A stretch of DNA of 64,000 bases, taken from contig NC_080420.1 of NCBI RefSeq assembly GCF_029873635.1, forward strand, positions 56,562,457-56,626,456, given 5' to 3'. Origin of the DNA: Malania oleifera. Its lineage: Eukaryota > Streptophyta > Magnoliopsida > Santalales > Ximeniaceae. A model generated the notes under the pieces. The model was not told the origin of the DNA. It did not search any database and saw only the letters and a list, made by a program, of their open reading frames with translations. Positions 33,501 to 41,227 of the stretch are shown here, piece after piece; within the stretch, counting starts at the first letter, position 1; each line of letters starts with the position of its first letter. The translations under genes and the position numbers were made by a program.

Positions 33501-35391
33501 TCAGAAAAAGAAAAAAAAAAAAAAAAAAGAGAGACAACTTGAGCTCATAATGCATGTATCCCTAAAAAAATCAGGGCATTGATATTTGACATTTACAGCA
33601 ACATGTTTTACTAGAACTGCAATCATTTCCTCTCCAAAAATAGGACCATCGGCAGCGTCATTAATTGCTGAATGCCATCCCAATACACAGTCAATTAATC
33701 TAATCAACTTGTAGCGGCAGTTCTAAACCATGGAAACCTCACAAGATAGACCATCCACAGCAATGGGTTGCAATAATGAGAAAACGCATGTTAAATCTGA
33801 AATCCCTAGCCAAACATAAGACATTAGGAACTACTGAAATGCCAAAAACGCTTTTCTCAAACCAAAAAAATGCTTATGAATGCCTTATAATGCGCTTAAA
33901 AACCTCAAGCAACCATATGTAGTAGAAAAAGAGACCCCCCCCCCCCCCCAAAAAAAAAAAAAAAAACAAAAACCTTTGCCTCTATTATAAATCTTTTGAG
34001 CACTTCTCCCACCACACTGTTGAAAATAAGCTCCTCCAGTTAATGAATAGCATGAGCAAGCAAGCAGGTTTATATCTTAAAGCCAGGCTGCTGGAGTTTG
34101 GAGATATCATAATCAGGTACTCTACTCCACAGGTGGCAAGGCAACAGCCTCAATCAGAGACGATAAATTCAAGATAGACCCCAAACCCCTGTCTCTATTA
34201 AAAGTCCATTGAGCATTTCTCCTGCCACTCTACAAAATAAGCTCCTCCAATTAAATGAATAGCATAAGCTAGCAAGCGGATCATTATCTTAAAGCCAGGT
34301 TTCTGGAGTTTGAACACATCATAAACAGGTACTACTCCACAGGCAGTCAGGTGACAGCCTCAATCACACAATAAATTTATGATTATAGACAAAGAAAGTC
34401 CATACATGTCCCAGTCAGAGGATATATCCAATGTAATTACTCAGGCTCTGTCAGGCTTGGGGATTTGGTTTGAGAAAATGGAAGGAAAAAAACATAAGAA
34501 TGAAATCAATTTTCTATTGTATGTTATTTTTCTATCATAAAATTAAGAATGAGATTTTGTTCAAACATAAAAGAAATCCAAGGTTAACAATCTGTAAAAT
34601 CAAATGTTTGTTCAACTTACTTTATATTTTATCTTCTCTAACAAAACATCAAAAATTGGAATTCTTTTCTTACTTCCCTTTATCTTTCCCTAATGTTTTT
34701 CAATTTCCAAATGAAGCCTTAAGGGGTAAAAAATATCTAACATTGATAGCTTGACATATTGTTTCTTTTTCAATCACTAAACTACTCAGCATACAAAATT
34801 CAACATCATAAGGCACACAAAGACTTAAATTTAAGCCAATATGTATACATTAAACATTCTATGGAACAGAGGGCTTTAAAATAAAAAGGAATTATTTGCA
34901 CTCGATTGCTTACCTCAAGATGCTGAGCAGCCTCCGAAGTCAAACCAACCGTTGCAGCTGCTAGTCCTATCAACCCTCCCTGAGCAAGAAAAAATTCATA
35001 GGATCGCTCCAAATTGAAGAAATCAATAGAAAACAAAACAGAAAAAGCCAAAAAAAAAAAAAAGATAAATAATAATTCCCATGATTAAACCTTGCGATGA
35101 TTCGCTTGCGGTGAGTACGTGAATTCAGTTGTCAGCAGATTGATCACTGCTGTTATTTTATCATGATCCCCTGCTGCCGCTAGCTGCTTCACTATTCCTT
35201 CAACCTGCGCCCGCAAAACAAAACCCCAAATTCCATTAAAAAAAAAAAAAAGGCAACAAGAATCCCTCCAGAAGTAAAACTAGACGACCAGAGCTACCGA
35301 CCTCGAGAGCAGCATTCTTGCGCTTCTCGTAGAGCTTGTCGGACAGGTTGCGAAGAACCGAGGTGGAGATCGCAGAGGAAGCGTCGGCCAT
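3886..35391 (-). CDS. VAC14: VAC14 homologue, scaffold of the PtdIns(3,5)P2 kinase/phosphatase complex (20 coding exons, 726 aa)
   Basis: Spliced CDS: join of the 20 exons listed below, 2181 bp including the stop; all 19 introns are GT-AG and phases match. The protein begins MADASSAISTSVLRNL and ends RRGPGQLQL, both characteristic of plant VAC14 (Arabidopsis At2g01690 is slightly longer). In known complexes VAC14 holds the FAB1/PIKfyve kinase and the SAC/FIG4-type phosphatase together on endosomal/vacuolar membranes. HEAT repeats occupy most of the chain. The Fab1-binding region is about residues 65-165 (exons 3-6) and the Fig4-binding region about 430-610 (exons 15-18). The last ~100 residues are polar, Gln/Ser-rich and probably disordered. 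I see no signal peptide or membrane segment. The start is the first ATG of the conserved N terminus. Introns 3, 12, 17 and 18 are very long and full of transposons, but no exon is interrupted, so the gene looks intact. Identification by remembered family sequence; exon borders read directly. Confidence 0.97.
4590..4886 (-). CDS. VAC14: VAC14 exon 19 (residues 594-692)
   Basis: Encodes QSAAFKILRTRLKTVPSN, then a polar linker, then NFAARLQQFEHMQQQHR and the Ser-rich SRKSSSSISK. Polar, Gln/Ser-rich and likely disordered. The donor GT is at 4589-4588. Confidence 0.95.
5721..5956. repeat. Exact 118-bp tandem duplication in VAC14 intron 18
   Basis: Copy 1 is 5721-5838 and copy 2 is 5839-5956; the two read identically across the full period. 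Non-coding and intronic. The identity implies a very recent duplication or an assembly artefact. Confidence 0.9.
7621..7645. repeat. (AG)n microsatellite
   Basis: About 12 uninterrupted AG units in VAC14 intron 18, just left of the Mutator-like element. Confidence 0.9.
7723..9023. mobile_element. Mutator-like non-autonomous element with ~130-bp terminal inverted repeats
   Basis: The left end (AAGGTTAAAATCCAACACC...) and the reverse complement of the right end (AAGGATAAAATCCAGCAAC...) align over about 130 bp, sharing TGAGTTTT, AAAACTACCA, ATTTAATTTT and AAAATGAAC blocks. The interior is ~1 kb of very AT-rich non-coding DNA. Long inverted repeats without coding sequence suggest a MULE-type MITE. 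Flanks are T/A-rich and a clean target duplication could not be identified. Lies in VAC14 intron 18. Confidence 0.7.
9218..9286 (-). CDS. VAC14: VAC14 exon 18 (residues 571-593)
   Basis: Encodes LLEPGRYIWLLKALYGLLML then LPQ, a near-invariant family block. AG at 9288-9287, donor GTATGT. It lies between introns of 8.0 and 4.3 kb. Confidence 0.97.
10237..10838 (+). mobile_element. RTE-type LINE, 5'-truncated 3' end
   Basis: The frame from about 10240 reads through QCIGSIMQADEKVEEDVIKR, GKFYKTAIRSTMRYCSECWA, MLRWMSGVTL and GQLRWFRHL, continuing after a frame break as DRVNWRKRIHVAAPPSGN. These are C-terminal motifs of plant RTE reverse transcriptase. It ends in GCTTGTTGTTGTTGTTGT, the TTG tail typical of this clade. 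Only the last ~200 codons remain. Antisense to VAC14, in intron 17. Confidence 0.88.
11356..11495. repeat. 70-bp imperfect tandem duplication
   Basis: The block starting AGAACTTGGTTAT at 11356 recurs at 11426 with a few substitutions. It spans the left edge of the inverted-repeat element that follows. Confidence 0.75.
11468..12065. mobile_element. Inverted-repeat (MITE-like) element
   Basis: The left end AATGTTTTGAAAGGC... and the reverse complement of the right end CAATGTTTTAATCGAGGC... share a GGCAAG/GCCTTAAGGCG-rich arm of roughly 60-100 bp. The interior is AT-rich and non-coding. A second CAATGTTTTAAAAGG at 11397 comes from the 70-bp duplication. The superfamily is not assigned. VAC14 intron 17. 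Confidence 0.5.
12290..12365 (+). mobile_element. RTE-type LINE, 3' tail only
   Basis: The short stretch TCCCATCCAGTGGGGGACTT...GGCTTGGTTGTTGTTGTTGT resembles the last bases plus TTG tail of the RTE copies at 10.8 and 15.1 kb. No coding sequence remains. Confidence 0.6.
15097..15925 (-). mobile_element. RTE-type LINE fragment with reverse-transcriptase palm remnant
   Basis: On the minus strand the 5' part reads VVCIDDIVLIDETRKGVEAE (a DD-containing catalytic motif). It is followed, with frame breaks, by FRYLGSIMQVEGEIEDDVMR, GKFYKTAIR-like sequence and a C-terminal region ending in ADPT, then TGGTTTTGTTGTTTGTTTT. The closing GGGGTCGGCTATATGAATC-type sequence is common to plant RTEs. Several stops and frameshifts make it dead. 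Same strand as VAC14, intron 17. Confidence 0.87.
16236..16923. mobile_element. Possible Tourist/Harbinger-like MITE
   Basis: The left end GGGGTGTTTGGCTCA resembles the reverse complement of the right end AGGGAGCATTTAGCTCA. The interior is AT-rich and non-coding. The terminal match is imperfect and no clear 3-bp target duplication is seen, so the call is tentative. VAC14 intron 17. Confidence 0.38.
17241..17369 (-). CDS. VAC14: VAC14 exon 17 (residues 528-570)
   Basis: Encodes TYQHASSVIQSLVEEDINVK then FLVQLDKLIRLLETPIFAYL and RLQ. The conserved Fig4-binding domain continues. It is followed by the 7954-bp intron 17. Confidence 0.97.
17482..17643 (-). CDS. VAC14: VAC14 exon 16 (residues 474-527)
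   Basis: Encodes ALNLILLTSSELLELRVLL through SWCHSPMAIISLCLLAQ. The SWCHSPMA(I/T)(I/L)SLCLLAQ block is a signature of the VAC14 Fig4-binding domain. Phase 0. Confidence 0.97.
18346..18466 (-). CDS. VAC14: VAC14 exon 15 (residues 433-473)
   Basis: Encodes RGALIIRRLCVLLDAERV then YRELSMILEKEDDLDFAS and IMVQ. Conserved RGALI(V/I)RR motif at the start of the Fig4-binding region. Confidence 0.97.
19278..19393 (-). CDS. VAC14: VAC14 exon 14 (residues 395-433)
   Basis: Encodes VVLLVLEVHACIAEDPPHF then RQLVIFLVHNFRVDNSLLE plus two bases of a split Lys codon. Donor GTGAGT. Confidence 0.95.
19850..20551. mobile_element. Possible hAT-type MITE
   Basis: The left end TAGGGGTGTACAAAAATT and the reverse complement of the right end TAGGGCTATTCAGTTTGG are similar. 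Internal AAACCGAA/TTCGGTTT-like words recur on both strands. A ~240-bp segment without these words (20090-20330) sits inside. No target duplication identified. VAC14 intron 13. Confidence 0.42.
21165..21230 (-). CDS. VAC14: VAC14 exon 13 (residues 373-394)
   Basis: Encodes VLSFLNDIFDTLLKALSDPS then DE. AG at 21232-21231, donor GTAATA. It is isolated between introns of 6.5 and 1.8 kb. Confidence 0.95.
21551..23277 (+). mobile_element. Copia (SIRE-like) solo LTR with 5-bp target duplication
   Basis: Starts TGTTGGCCTTATAAGG and ends AATCTCA. Flanked on both sides by CGTGA (21546-21550 and 23278-23282). It contains the long-LTR Copia hallmarks seen elsewhere in the window: TTTTGATGATAACAAATT near the start, repeated GGCGACTGA-type words (21990-22170), CTATAAATA at 22275-22283, a conserved CCGAACCTTGTAAAA segment, and AACCCAATTCACCCCCC near the end. 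No internal region or second LTR, so it is a solo LTR left by recombination. Antisense to VAC14 in intron 12. The inverted LTR at 62467-63859 is the same family. Confidence 0.88.
24189..24211. repeat. (GA)n microsatellite
   Basis: About 11 GA units at the left edge of the coding relic in intron 12. Confidence 0.9.
24310..26490 (-). pseudogene. Decayed coding relic, possibly LINE ORF1/gag-like
   Basis: Successive minus-strand open segments run in the same direction: 26490-26350 (SIQIEGKTFDLRIDQVGEAP, then frame breaks), 25892-25563, 25480-25274, 25180-24710 and 24554-24366. They are separated by stops and frameshifts. A weak Cys pair (VCFQCG) sits near 25950, and basic/acidic polar sequence follows. 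The look resembles ORF1-type proteins of plant L1 elements, but no reverse transcriptase follows and no domain is certain. It lies inside VAC14 intron 12, same strand. A pseudogene of an unrelated gene is the alternative. Confidence 0.4.
24964..24993. repeat. Poly(C)20-poly(A)10 tract
   Basis: Twenty C then ten A on the plus strand, which is T10G20 in the VAC14 pre-mRNA sense. Confidence 0.85.
26497..26570. repeat. Compound (TG)n(AG)n microsatellite
   Basis: About 21 TG units followed directly by about 16 AG units, upstream of the coding relic in intron 12. Confidence 0.95.
26851..26985 (-). mobile_element. RTE-type LINE, 3' fragment
   Basis: On the plus strand, CTAAGTCCCACTACGTGGG and TTTGGCTATATAAATAC, followed by AAATCCTTACCCACTATCTC, match the reverse complement of the RTE 3' end at 15.1-15.2 kb. 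Preceded by an A/C-rich tail. VAC14 intron 12. Confidence 0.7.
27151..27395. repeat. 132-bp imperfect tandem duplication
   Basis: TGCCTCTCTCTTTCTGCTCC at 27151 recurs at 27283, followed in both copies by CCTTTGGCAATATCAATCAA and GAGATCTGA. The second copy has small indels. VAC14 intron 12, near exon 12. Confidence 0.85.
27724..27805 (-). CDS. VAC14: VAC14 exon 12 (residues 345-372)
   Basis: Completes Arg345 and encodes QLSSSWEATRIEALHWISTL then LSRHRSE. It is followed by the 6493-bp intron 12, the most transposon-loaded intron. Confidence 0.95.
28028..28119 (-). CDS. VAC14: VAC14 exon 11 (residues 315-345)
   Basis: Encodes VARETNEELRTIQADPAEGF then DVGAILSIAR plus two bases of a split Arg codon. 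Donor GTTTAG. Confidence 0.95.
28205..28312 (-). CDS. VAC14: VAC14 exon 10 (residues 279-314)
   Basis: Encodes INEFVKLGGDQLVPYYADIL then GAILPCISDKEEKIRV. Phase 0, donor GTAAGC. Confidence 0.96.
28472..28558 (-). CDS. VAC14: VAC14 exon 9 (residues 250-278)
   Basis: Encodes SVDYGRMAEILVQRAASP then DEFTRLTAITW. Phase 0, donor GTAAGG. Confidence 0.96.
28816..28910 (-). CDS. VAC14: VAC14 exon 8 (residues 218-249)
   Basis: Encodes GLFNMLSDSSHEIRQQADSA then LSEFLQEIKNSP. AG at 28912-28911. The donor GTAAG starts at 28815. Confidence 0.96.
29000..29142 (-). CDS. VAC14: VAC14 exon 7 (residues 170-218)
   Basis: Encodes IEEFIPLLRERMNVLNPYV, then RQFLVGWITVLDSVPDIDML and GFLPDFLD, ending with the first base of a Gly codon. 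Highly conserved HEAT block. Confidence 0.97.
29271..29299 (-). CDS. VAC14: VAC14 exon 6 (29-nt microexon, residues 161-170)
   Basis: Encodes DIVTESDLF plus two bases of a split Ser codon. AG at 29301-29300, GT at 29270-29269. The short exon is needed to join exons 5 and 7 in frame and matches the family sequence. Confidence 0.93.
29424..29543 (-). CDS. VAC14: VAC14 exon 5 (residues 121-160)
   Basis: Encodes VVRGDFIVFFNQIFDALCK, then the near-invariant LSADSDANVQSAAHLLDRLV and K. Phase 0. Fab1-binding HEAT region. Confidence 0.97.
29631..29720 (-). CDS. VAC14: VAC14 exon 4 (residues 91-120)
   Basis: Encodes QIVPPVLNSFADQDSRV then RYYACEALYNIAK. AG at 29722-29721, GT at 29630-29629, phase 0. 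It is the first exon after the giant intron 3. Confidence 0.96.
29947..29974. repeat. 7-bp x4 tandem repeat (TGTGAGG)
   Basis: Four perfect copies of TGTGAGG in VAC14 intron 3. Confidence 0.9.
30110..30640. repeat. Purine-rich low-complexity block
   Basis: About 530 bp dominated by A and G on the plus strand, with GAA/GGA trinucleotide runs (30550-30610). On the transcribed VAC14 sense strand it is pyrimidine-rich. VAC14 intron 3. Confidence 0.8.
31795..33060. repeat. Two diverged direct copies of a ~550-bp module
   Basis: The order of shared segments repeats. First come words such as CATATTTAAGATAAGTC, GATAGATTTCC and AATCTGGCA at 31800-31920 and 32390-32520. Then come ACTAAAAYAATAT, CCTTACCATTA and a TCGAAAATTTTTCAA-like end at 32100-32310 and 32850-33020. 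Copy 1 carries an extra ~150-bp insertion (31937-32095) with an oligo(T) edge. Non-coding, VAC14 intron 3. Confidence 0.55.
33935..33966. repeat. Poly(C)15-poly(A) tract
   Basis: Fifteen C followed by seventeen A on the plus strand, the same arrangement as the tract at 24964. Confidence 0.85.
33974..34385. repeat. ~210-bp imperfect tandem duplication
   Basis: AATAAGCTCCTCCA, AATGAATAGCAT, CTTAAAGCCAGG and CTCCACAGG recur in the same order at about 34025-34170 and 34230-34370. VAC14 intron 3. Confidence 0.75.
34914..34979 (-). CDS. VAC14: VAC14 exon 3 (residues 69-90)
   Basis: Encodes GGLIGLAAATVGLTSEAA then QHLE, the first HEAT helix pair of the Fab1-binding region. Phase 0. It is followed by the 5193-bp intron 3. 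Confidence 0.96.
35091..35204 (-). CDS. VAC14: VAC14 exon 2 (residues 31-68)
   Basis: Encodes VEGIVKQLAAAGDHDK through YSPQANHRK, strongly conserved in plant VAC14. AG at 35206-35205, GT at 35090-35089. Phase 0. Intron 2 is 111 bp. Confidence 0.96.
35302..35391 (-). CDS. VAC14: VAC14 exon 1 (residues 1-30)
   Basis: Start codon is at 35391-35389. Encodes MADASS through KNAALE and ends in GAG before GT at 35301-35300. Phase 0. Intron 1 is 97 bp. Confidence 0.96.
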
Positions 35392-35840
35392 AGCAAACCC
35401 TAGACGAAGCTTTTGGAAACTGAAACTCACAAACGTTTTCGGATCTTCTCTTGCTCGAATCGGAACATGTTTTAGAGTTTCAGGAAAACTATCAAGGTTT
35501 ATGTGCAGAAAACGGATCGATGTTGCGAAATGTTTTATGATTCGGGAAACAGAGAAACAGATCCAACCAAAGCCGTAAAGGAATCGGCAATATCAATAAT
35601 GCGACCTGATTCTCTCGCACAGTCCTCCAGTTATCTGTTGTCAGAAAAGTGTTTTGGGTATTTTCTGTGTTTTCGTTTCGAGTTCTTCGTTTTCGAGCGT
35701 CGCCGCGACACCGTCCCGGGGTTTATCTCGGAGGTGCTGGCCACCGGGCTTCTCGCTCAATGACCCCACTCGCTACGCTTTCAAGTTCTCAACTACTCCT
35801 TGTTCTTTTTAGACTCAAATTCCTGTTTTTTTTTCCCTTA
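35392..35840 (-). promoter_or_regulatory. VAC14 5' UTR and promoter region
   Basis: About 450 bp upstream of the VAC14 ATG. It is visibly richer in G+C and CpG than its surroundings (densest at 35690-35765), as expected around a plant housekeeping start site. No convincing TATA box is seen. Short open frames on the plus strand here look incidental. The transcription start is not determined. Confidence 0.55.
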
Positions 35841-36836
35841 CATTAAAAAAAAATAAAAATTAAAAATATAAAAGCATGCTGAAGCCCTCTGCCCCCAACA
35901 ACTACTAGAGAGTTCCAGCTTGGCAGAGAAGCGACTCCACATACCCTCTATCTAATTTAATGTGCTCTCATGATTCAACATGTGCTAACCAAACTAAAGC
36001 ACCATTTATTTGAGGTACTCTTCTTGATTAAATGTGACTTTTTTTTATCATTGGATTAAATAAAATATAAGCATGATTCATAATAAATTGAGCCACACCA
36101 ACTCTCTCTCTCTCTCTCTCTCTTTAAAGAGATTCAAGGGCTCTACAAATTTTGACCTAATTTACGAATCAGCATGACCGGACTCATCTTGACTTGTCTT
36201 TCCCTAAATACAAGAATTTGATTTTAATCGTATGATCTATTTGATTCTGCACAAATAGAAGAGTTTAAAAATTCAAAAACAAATACCTTCTTTGGTTGCC
36301 AATAGACTTAAATTGTAAATGATTGAGCTAGTATGAGAGAATGATATTAAGATAATGGTGTGAAGAAATTGGTGTATAATGTAATGTCTTGAAGTCTATC
36401 CATAGACACACTTGATCCTTCGTTACACGCATTAAATAAATAAGATGTACTTAAAATAAATAGTTCATGTGTAAATTCAAAGCACACCTAAGTATTATAA
36501 AGAATTTATGAAATTCATGAATCAATAACTCAATTAAATATAAACACATATCTCACTCTAAGGTACATAAGCTTTCCCAAGACACATTCCCTAATTGTTG
36601 TAAATTAATAATATTAAAATGACTAACAATGTCTCACTCATTTTAACTAAATGTGTGAATCATGCATGTAGAGGATTTACAATCAAAGAGGATAATTATA
36701 TGTAATGAAGGTATGCTCTAATCAATGTACTTTCTAGAAATTTGAGAAAAAGTATACAAAAAAAAAAGCATCAAAGTCTTTTTCTTTTTTTTTTTAAACC
36801 CTTAGATTATAACAAGCCTATACTTGACTATTAACC
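35841..36836. other. Intergenic AT-rich stretch, nothing recognised
   Basis: Contains a (CT)n microsatellite at 36101-36123 and A/T-rich DNA. No coding or RNA gene seen. Confidence 0.6.
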
Positions 36837-36923
36837 TATAATGACCTGCCTATTTGTAATTTTTTTTTTTTTAATAAGAACATGCGTAGTGATCCTCATA
36901 ACCTGCTAAACTCACATAATTAT

Positions 36924-39091
36924 TGTGACGACCTGCTTAATTTTCATAGATTTTTTTTCCATAATATAATAAAAACATAATCTACGTGAAGCCGTGGGTA
37001 CCAGGGATATAACAAAAATACAAAACGGAAGCCTACGCAACAGGAAATAGAAAAATTATAATAACTCATATACACAATACCATCCATCATAATACCAGAG
37101 TTACTACATTAATTATATACACATCCCAAATAAGAAAGACCTAGGGACATTTCCCACAAAATCCAACCGTCCCTACCAAAACTTACCCTTCAGAGAGGGC
37201 AGATCGACGGTACTATATCAGCGGAGTTTTACCCACTCTCCTATCAGGGGCTCCTGAAATATTTATAAAATTCGGGGTAAGACACCTCTTAGTAAGGGAA
37301 ATAAACTAACATTAGTGTATGACAACATGAGCATTTCTATGATATATATATAATCATGAACATAACCAGTTAAACTATATATATATTTATGGGAAAAACA
37401 TGTATAATCACAACATGACAGAACATACTGTATTCTCATAACATAACTCATCTCATATAATAATAATACAAAAACAATCCTGATAGGTTAATTGGTTGTT
37501 GTCATGTATTACCCCCACATGACTGGGTTATGTGGCCTGAATGTGGGACCTGACAATGGTTGACCGACAATTGCCAAGTCAAAAGTACAGTCTGTAAATC
37601 CGATGGGTCTGCCAGACCTGGTCCGTACACCAGGGGCGCTCACACTTCTTAAAACCACATCGACGATCCAATCTCACACCACTCCATACAGCGACGTTAA
37701 CACAAATATCATGATGAATCATGAACACATAGCATCGGTACCGTGCAAGTGTTAGCCTAGACCAAGCCAACCAGGTTCTAATAACATATAGTATATAATT
37801 AAACTGTGATACATGGATATTTCATATTATTAATTGCCAAATCAATATCATCATGTCGTTTTGCATATATACATATATCATCAAAATCATCGGTCCGTAC
37901 GCCGGTATTTCACATTTTACCATAGCTCGGCCCATACACCAGCAAATCATATCCATAGCTCAGCTCATACGCTGACAAATCATATCCATAGCTCGGCCCG
38001 TACACCGACAAATCATATACATAGCACGGCCTGTACACCGACAAATCATATACTTAGTACGGCCCGTACGCCGGCAAATCATATCATAGCACGGCCCGTA
38101 CACCGACAAATCATACACATAACTCGGCTCATACACTGGCAAATCATACACATAGCTCGGCCCGTACGCTAGCAAGTCATACACATAGCTCGGCCTATAC
38201 ACCGGCAAACATATAAAAATCTCGGCCCGTACGCCGGTTTTCCATTATAAAAATCCATATCTTTATCATATTCCCAGAAAACAGTATTTCATTATAATTA
38301 TGCTCATGCCACACGAAATAAGTTTTTCGTATATTTAAGATACCATCGTTTTTATCAGTATTTTCCAAATATAAAACATATATAAACATATTTATTTTCC
38401 TAAAATCAGATGCTGTAATAACATACATATATTTTCATAGGATAACTAACTTAATTTATCCCCTTACCTTATTCCTAAAAAGCCCCTAAGAGAAATACTC
38501 TTGCACCCGCAGGGTTCCCAATTCAATATCCTGAAAACAACATTTTCCAAAACTAAAGTTTAGTATTTCTTCGCGTACTACATTTCCTACAACTGTCAAA
38601 TAGCCAAATACTGAGTAGAAAACCTTACCCTGAATCTGGGATGGTTTCCAACTCAACCCCACCAACGATTCACTCTAGTAGATTTGAAAAGAACTCTCGC
38701 AGGAGTGTCGTGGTGGCTTCAGATCGTCGAACCGACGTAAATTCGGTCCAGAAACTTAGAAAGAAGGAGGAGAAACCGAAGGGGGGGAGAGAGTGAATTC
38801 TGCGGCCAAAATCGCGTTCAACCACTATTTATACACTGACCTTCATCGACGAGCCACGTCACCTCGTCAACGAGATCATGAAGACAACTTGTTGACGAGC
38901 ACTCTCATCGTCGACGAAATTCGAAGGCACCTAAAACCTCTATCGGTATTTTCTCATCGATGAGACACATCCTCGTCAACGAGCCCAATTGTAACTTCGT
39001 CGACAAATGTGAACTTTCTTTTCCCTTCCAACTTCTATTTTCCCCCTCTTTATCATTATTTAAAATACCATAATTCCACCAAGTCATTATA
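36924..39091 (-). mobile_element. Gypsy solo LTR 'A' nested in LTR C, TSD ATTAT
   Basis: Starts TGTGACGACCTGC and ends AAGTCATTATA in plus order. Flanked by ATTAT at 36919-36923 and 39092-39096. It carries a 33-bp minisatellite, a TATA box on the minus strand (CTATTTATAC on the plus strand, 38824-38833) and the GTCGAC-type palindrome cluster (38843-39005). It is 2168 bp and has no internal domain, so it is a solo LTR. Confidence 0.88.
37921..38240. repeat. 33-bp minisatellite in Gypsy LTR A
   Basis: About nine units of the form CATAGCTCGGCCCGTACAC followed by CGACAAATCATAT, diverged by a few bases each. It produces a spurious repetitive open frame on each strand. Confidence 0.9.
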
Positions 39092-39145
39092 ATTATAATC
39101 AACCTGAACCCATGAGTACCAGGGATATACCTGTCATACATCTCT

Positions 39146-41227
39146 TGTAACAACTTGCTTGCTTACCAAGCTTTTTTTTCCACGTAGTTATAATATCCTA
39201 GAAAACCATAATCCACCTAGACCCAAGGGTACTAGGGGCAACCTGAAATTCATCACCATTACCTAAGCAGCAAGAAATGTGGAATCATATACAATTAGAT
39301 TACCATACAACTCAATACCAGAGTTTACTACAACCATCATTTGAATATACACATCACAAAAATATCCAAAATAGTCCTAGGGTCACCACCAAAAGATTCG
39401 TTTGATCCTAGCAAGTACTTACCCTACGGGTAAGGTAGGACTAATAAACACTAGCGCTGCGAAGCTTTATCCGCTCTTTTATTCGGGGCTCTTGAAATGT
39501 TCATATAATTTGGGGTGAGACACCTCTCACTAAGGAAAAATAAACTGATACCAGTGTGGGCAACATGAGTATTTTCGTGTTATGTATAAAACAATACATA
39601 AACATATTTGGTGAAACTGTCTATATCATATCTGGGAAAAACATATATAACCATAACATGGCAGAACGTACTGGATTTCCATAAACATAATTCATCTCAT
39701 ATAATAATAATAGAAAACAACCCTGGAACGTTAACTGGCTGGTGTCATGTGTTACCCCCACATGACTGGATTGTGCGGCCCGAAGGCAGGATCCGATAAT
39801 GGCTGGCCGACCACTACCGAATCAGAAGCAAAAGTTTATAATTATGATGGGTCTGTCTCTACTGGTCTATACACTAGGGGCGCCAACACTCTAATAAACT
39901 GCATCGACTGTCATCCCCCCGTTGCCCCGTACGGCTAGCGGTAGCACTGACATATCATGATCGTTGATCATATAGCTACGGTACCGTGTTCGTGAAAGCC
40001 TAAACTAAGCCAATCAGGTTCTGATAACATATAATATATTTCCAAAATGTGATACATGGCTATTTCATAATAATAATTGTAAATTTAATATCACCATATC
40101 ATTTCATTACATAATATGAAAATTTTCGGCCCTTACGCCAGCATTTTGTATTTTATTAATCACGGCTCGTACGTCGTATTACATATCAGATAAAATTCTC
40201 AACCCCTATGCCGTCATAACATATAAATGGCTCGGCACATACACTGGCATAGCATATAAGAAAACCCCCAACCTGTACGCCGGTATATCATATAAAACTC
40301 TTGGCCCGTACGCCAAAATATCATATAAAAACTCTCGGCCCGTACGCCGGTATATCATAGTAAAACTTTGCATCATTTAATATTTTCCCAGAAAACAATA
40401 ATTCATAATAAATTCTACTCATGCCACACAAAATTAGTAGTACACATATTTAAAACATATCTTCATTTATAGCAGTATTTTCCCAAACATAATGTTAGTA
40501 TATATTTAGTTTCCTGAAATTAAATGTTGTAAGGTTATACATATATTTTCATGAAAACAACTAACTTAGTTTATCCCCTTACCGGATTCCTGAAAAGCCC
40601 CTAAAATAAACCAGTCTTGCACCTGTAGGGTTCCCCTTTCGACACCCTAAAATCAATATCTCCCATAACAAAACTTCAGTATTTTCTTGACTACAACAAT
40701 TTTTATCAAATACTGAATAAAATGCTTTATCCTAAACTTGGGATGAAATCTGAGCTAGCCCCACTGACGATCCACTCCAGGAGACTTGTAGAGAACTTTC
40801 CCAGAAGTGTTGTGGCGGCTACGAATCATTGATTCTGTGAAAAACGGATTCAGAAAACTAGAGCGAAGGGTGGGGAACCGAAGAGGAGAGAGAAAGAGAG
40901 GTTTGTGCATGAAATTTTGGCCAAAATGAAGTTTAGGCCTATGTATACACTAGCCTTCATCAACGTGCCACGTCACTTCGTCGACAAGGTCAAGAAGAAA
41001 ATTCATCGATGAATACATACCCTTGTCAACGAAATTCAGAACTGAGCTATATTCTCTCGGTATCTTCTCGTCGATGAGACACGCCCTTGTTAATGAGTCC
41101 CTCATATGTGCTCGTCAACGAATGTCCTGTGTTTGTCGACGAGACCTTGTTTAAATATTGAAATTACAATTTCCTTTTTCCCCCTTCTTTCATTATTTAA
41201 ATACCAAAATTTCTCCAGGTCACTATA
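39146..41227 (-). mobile_element. Gypsy solo LTR 'B' nested in LTR C, TSD TCTCT
   Basis: Starts TGTAACAACTTGC and ends AGGTCACTATA in plus order. Flanked by TCTCT at 39141-39145 and 41228-41232. The uninterrupted LTR at 55490 reads CATACATCTCTGATACC, which confirms the empty site. It is 2082 bp with its own minisatellite (about 40120-40365) and palindrome cluster (40961-41150). No internal domain. Confidence 0.9.
40120..40365. repeat. ~30-bp minisatellite in Gypsy LTR B
   Basis: About six units with the core CTCGGCCCGTACGCCGG then TATATCATATAAAA, at the same relative place as the array in LTR A. Confidence 0.8.

Noticed and set aside
35503..35763. 86-codon plus-strand frame that could suggest a divergent gene at the VAC14 promoter
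   Set aside because: It lies in the GC-rich 5' region, shows no conserved motif and has no continuation by splicing that I could find.
37834..38172. Repetitive His/Thr/Pro-rich open frame
   Set aside because: A by-product of the 33-bp minisatellite in Gypsy LTR A; the unit length is a multiple of three, so all frames stay open.
37921..38240. CRISPR-like regular repeats
   Set aside because: Units are contiguous with no unique spacers, lie in a plant LTR, and diverge gradually; it is a minisatellite.
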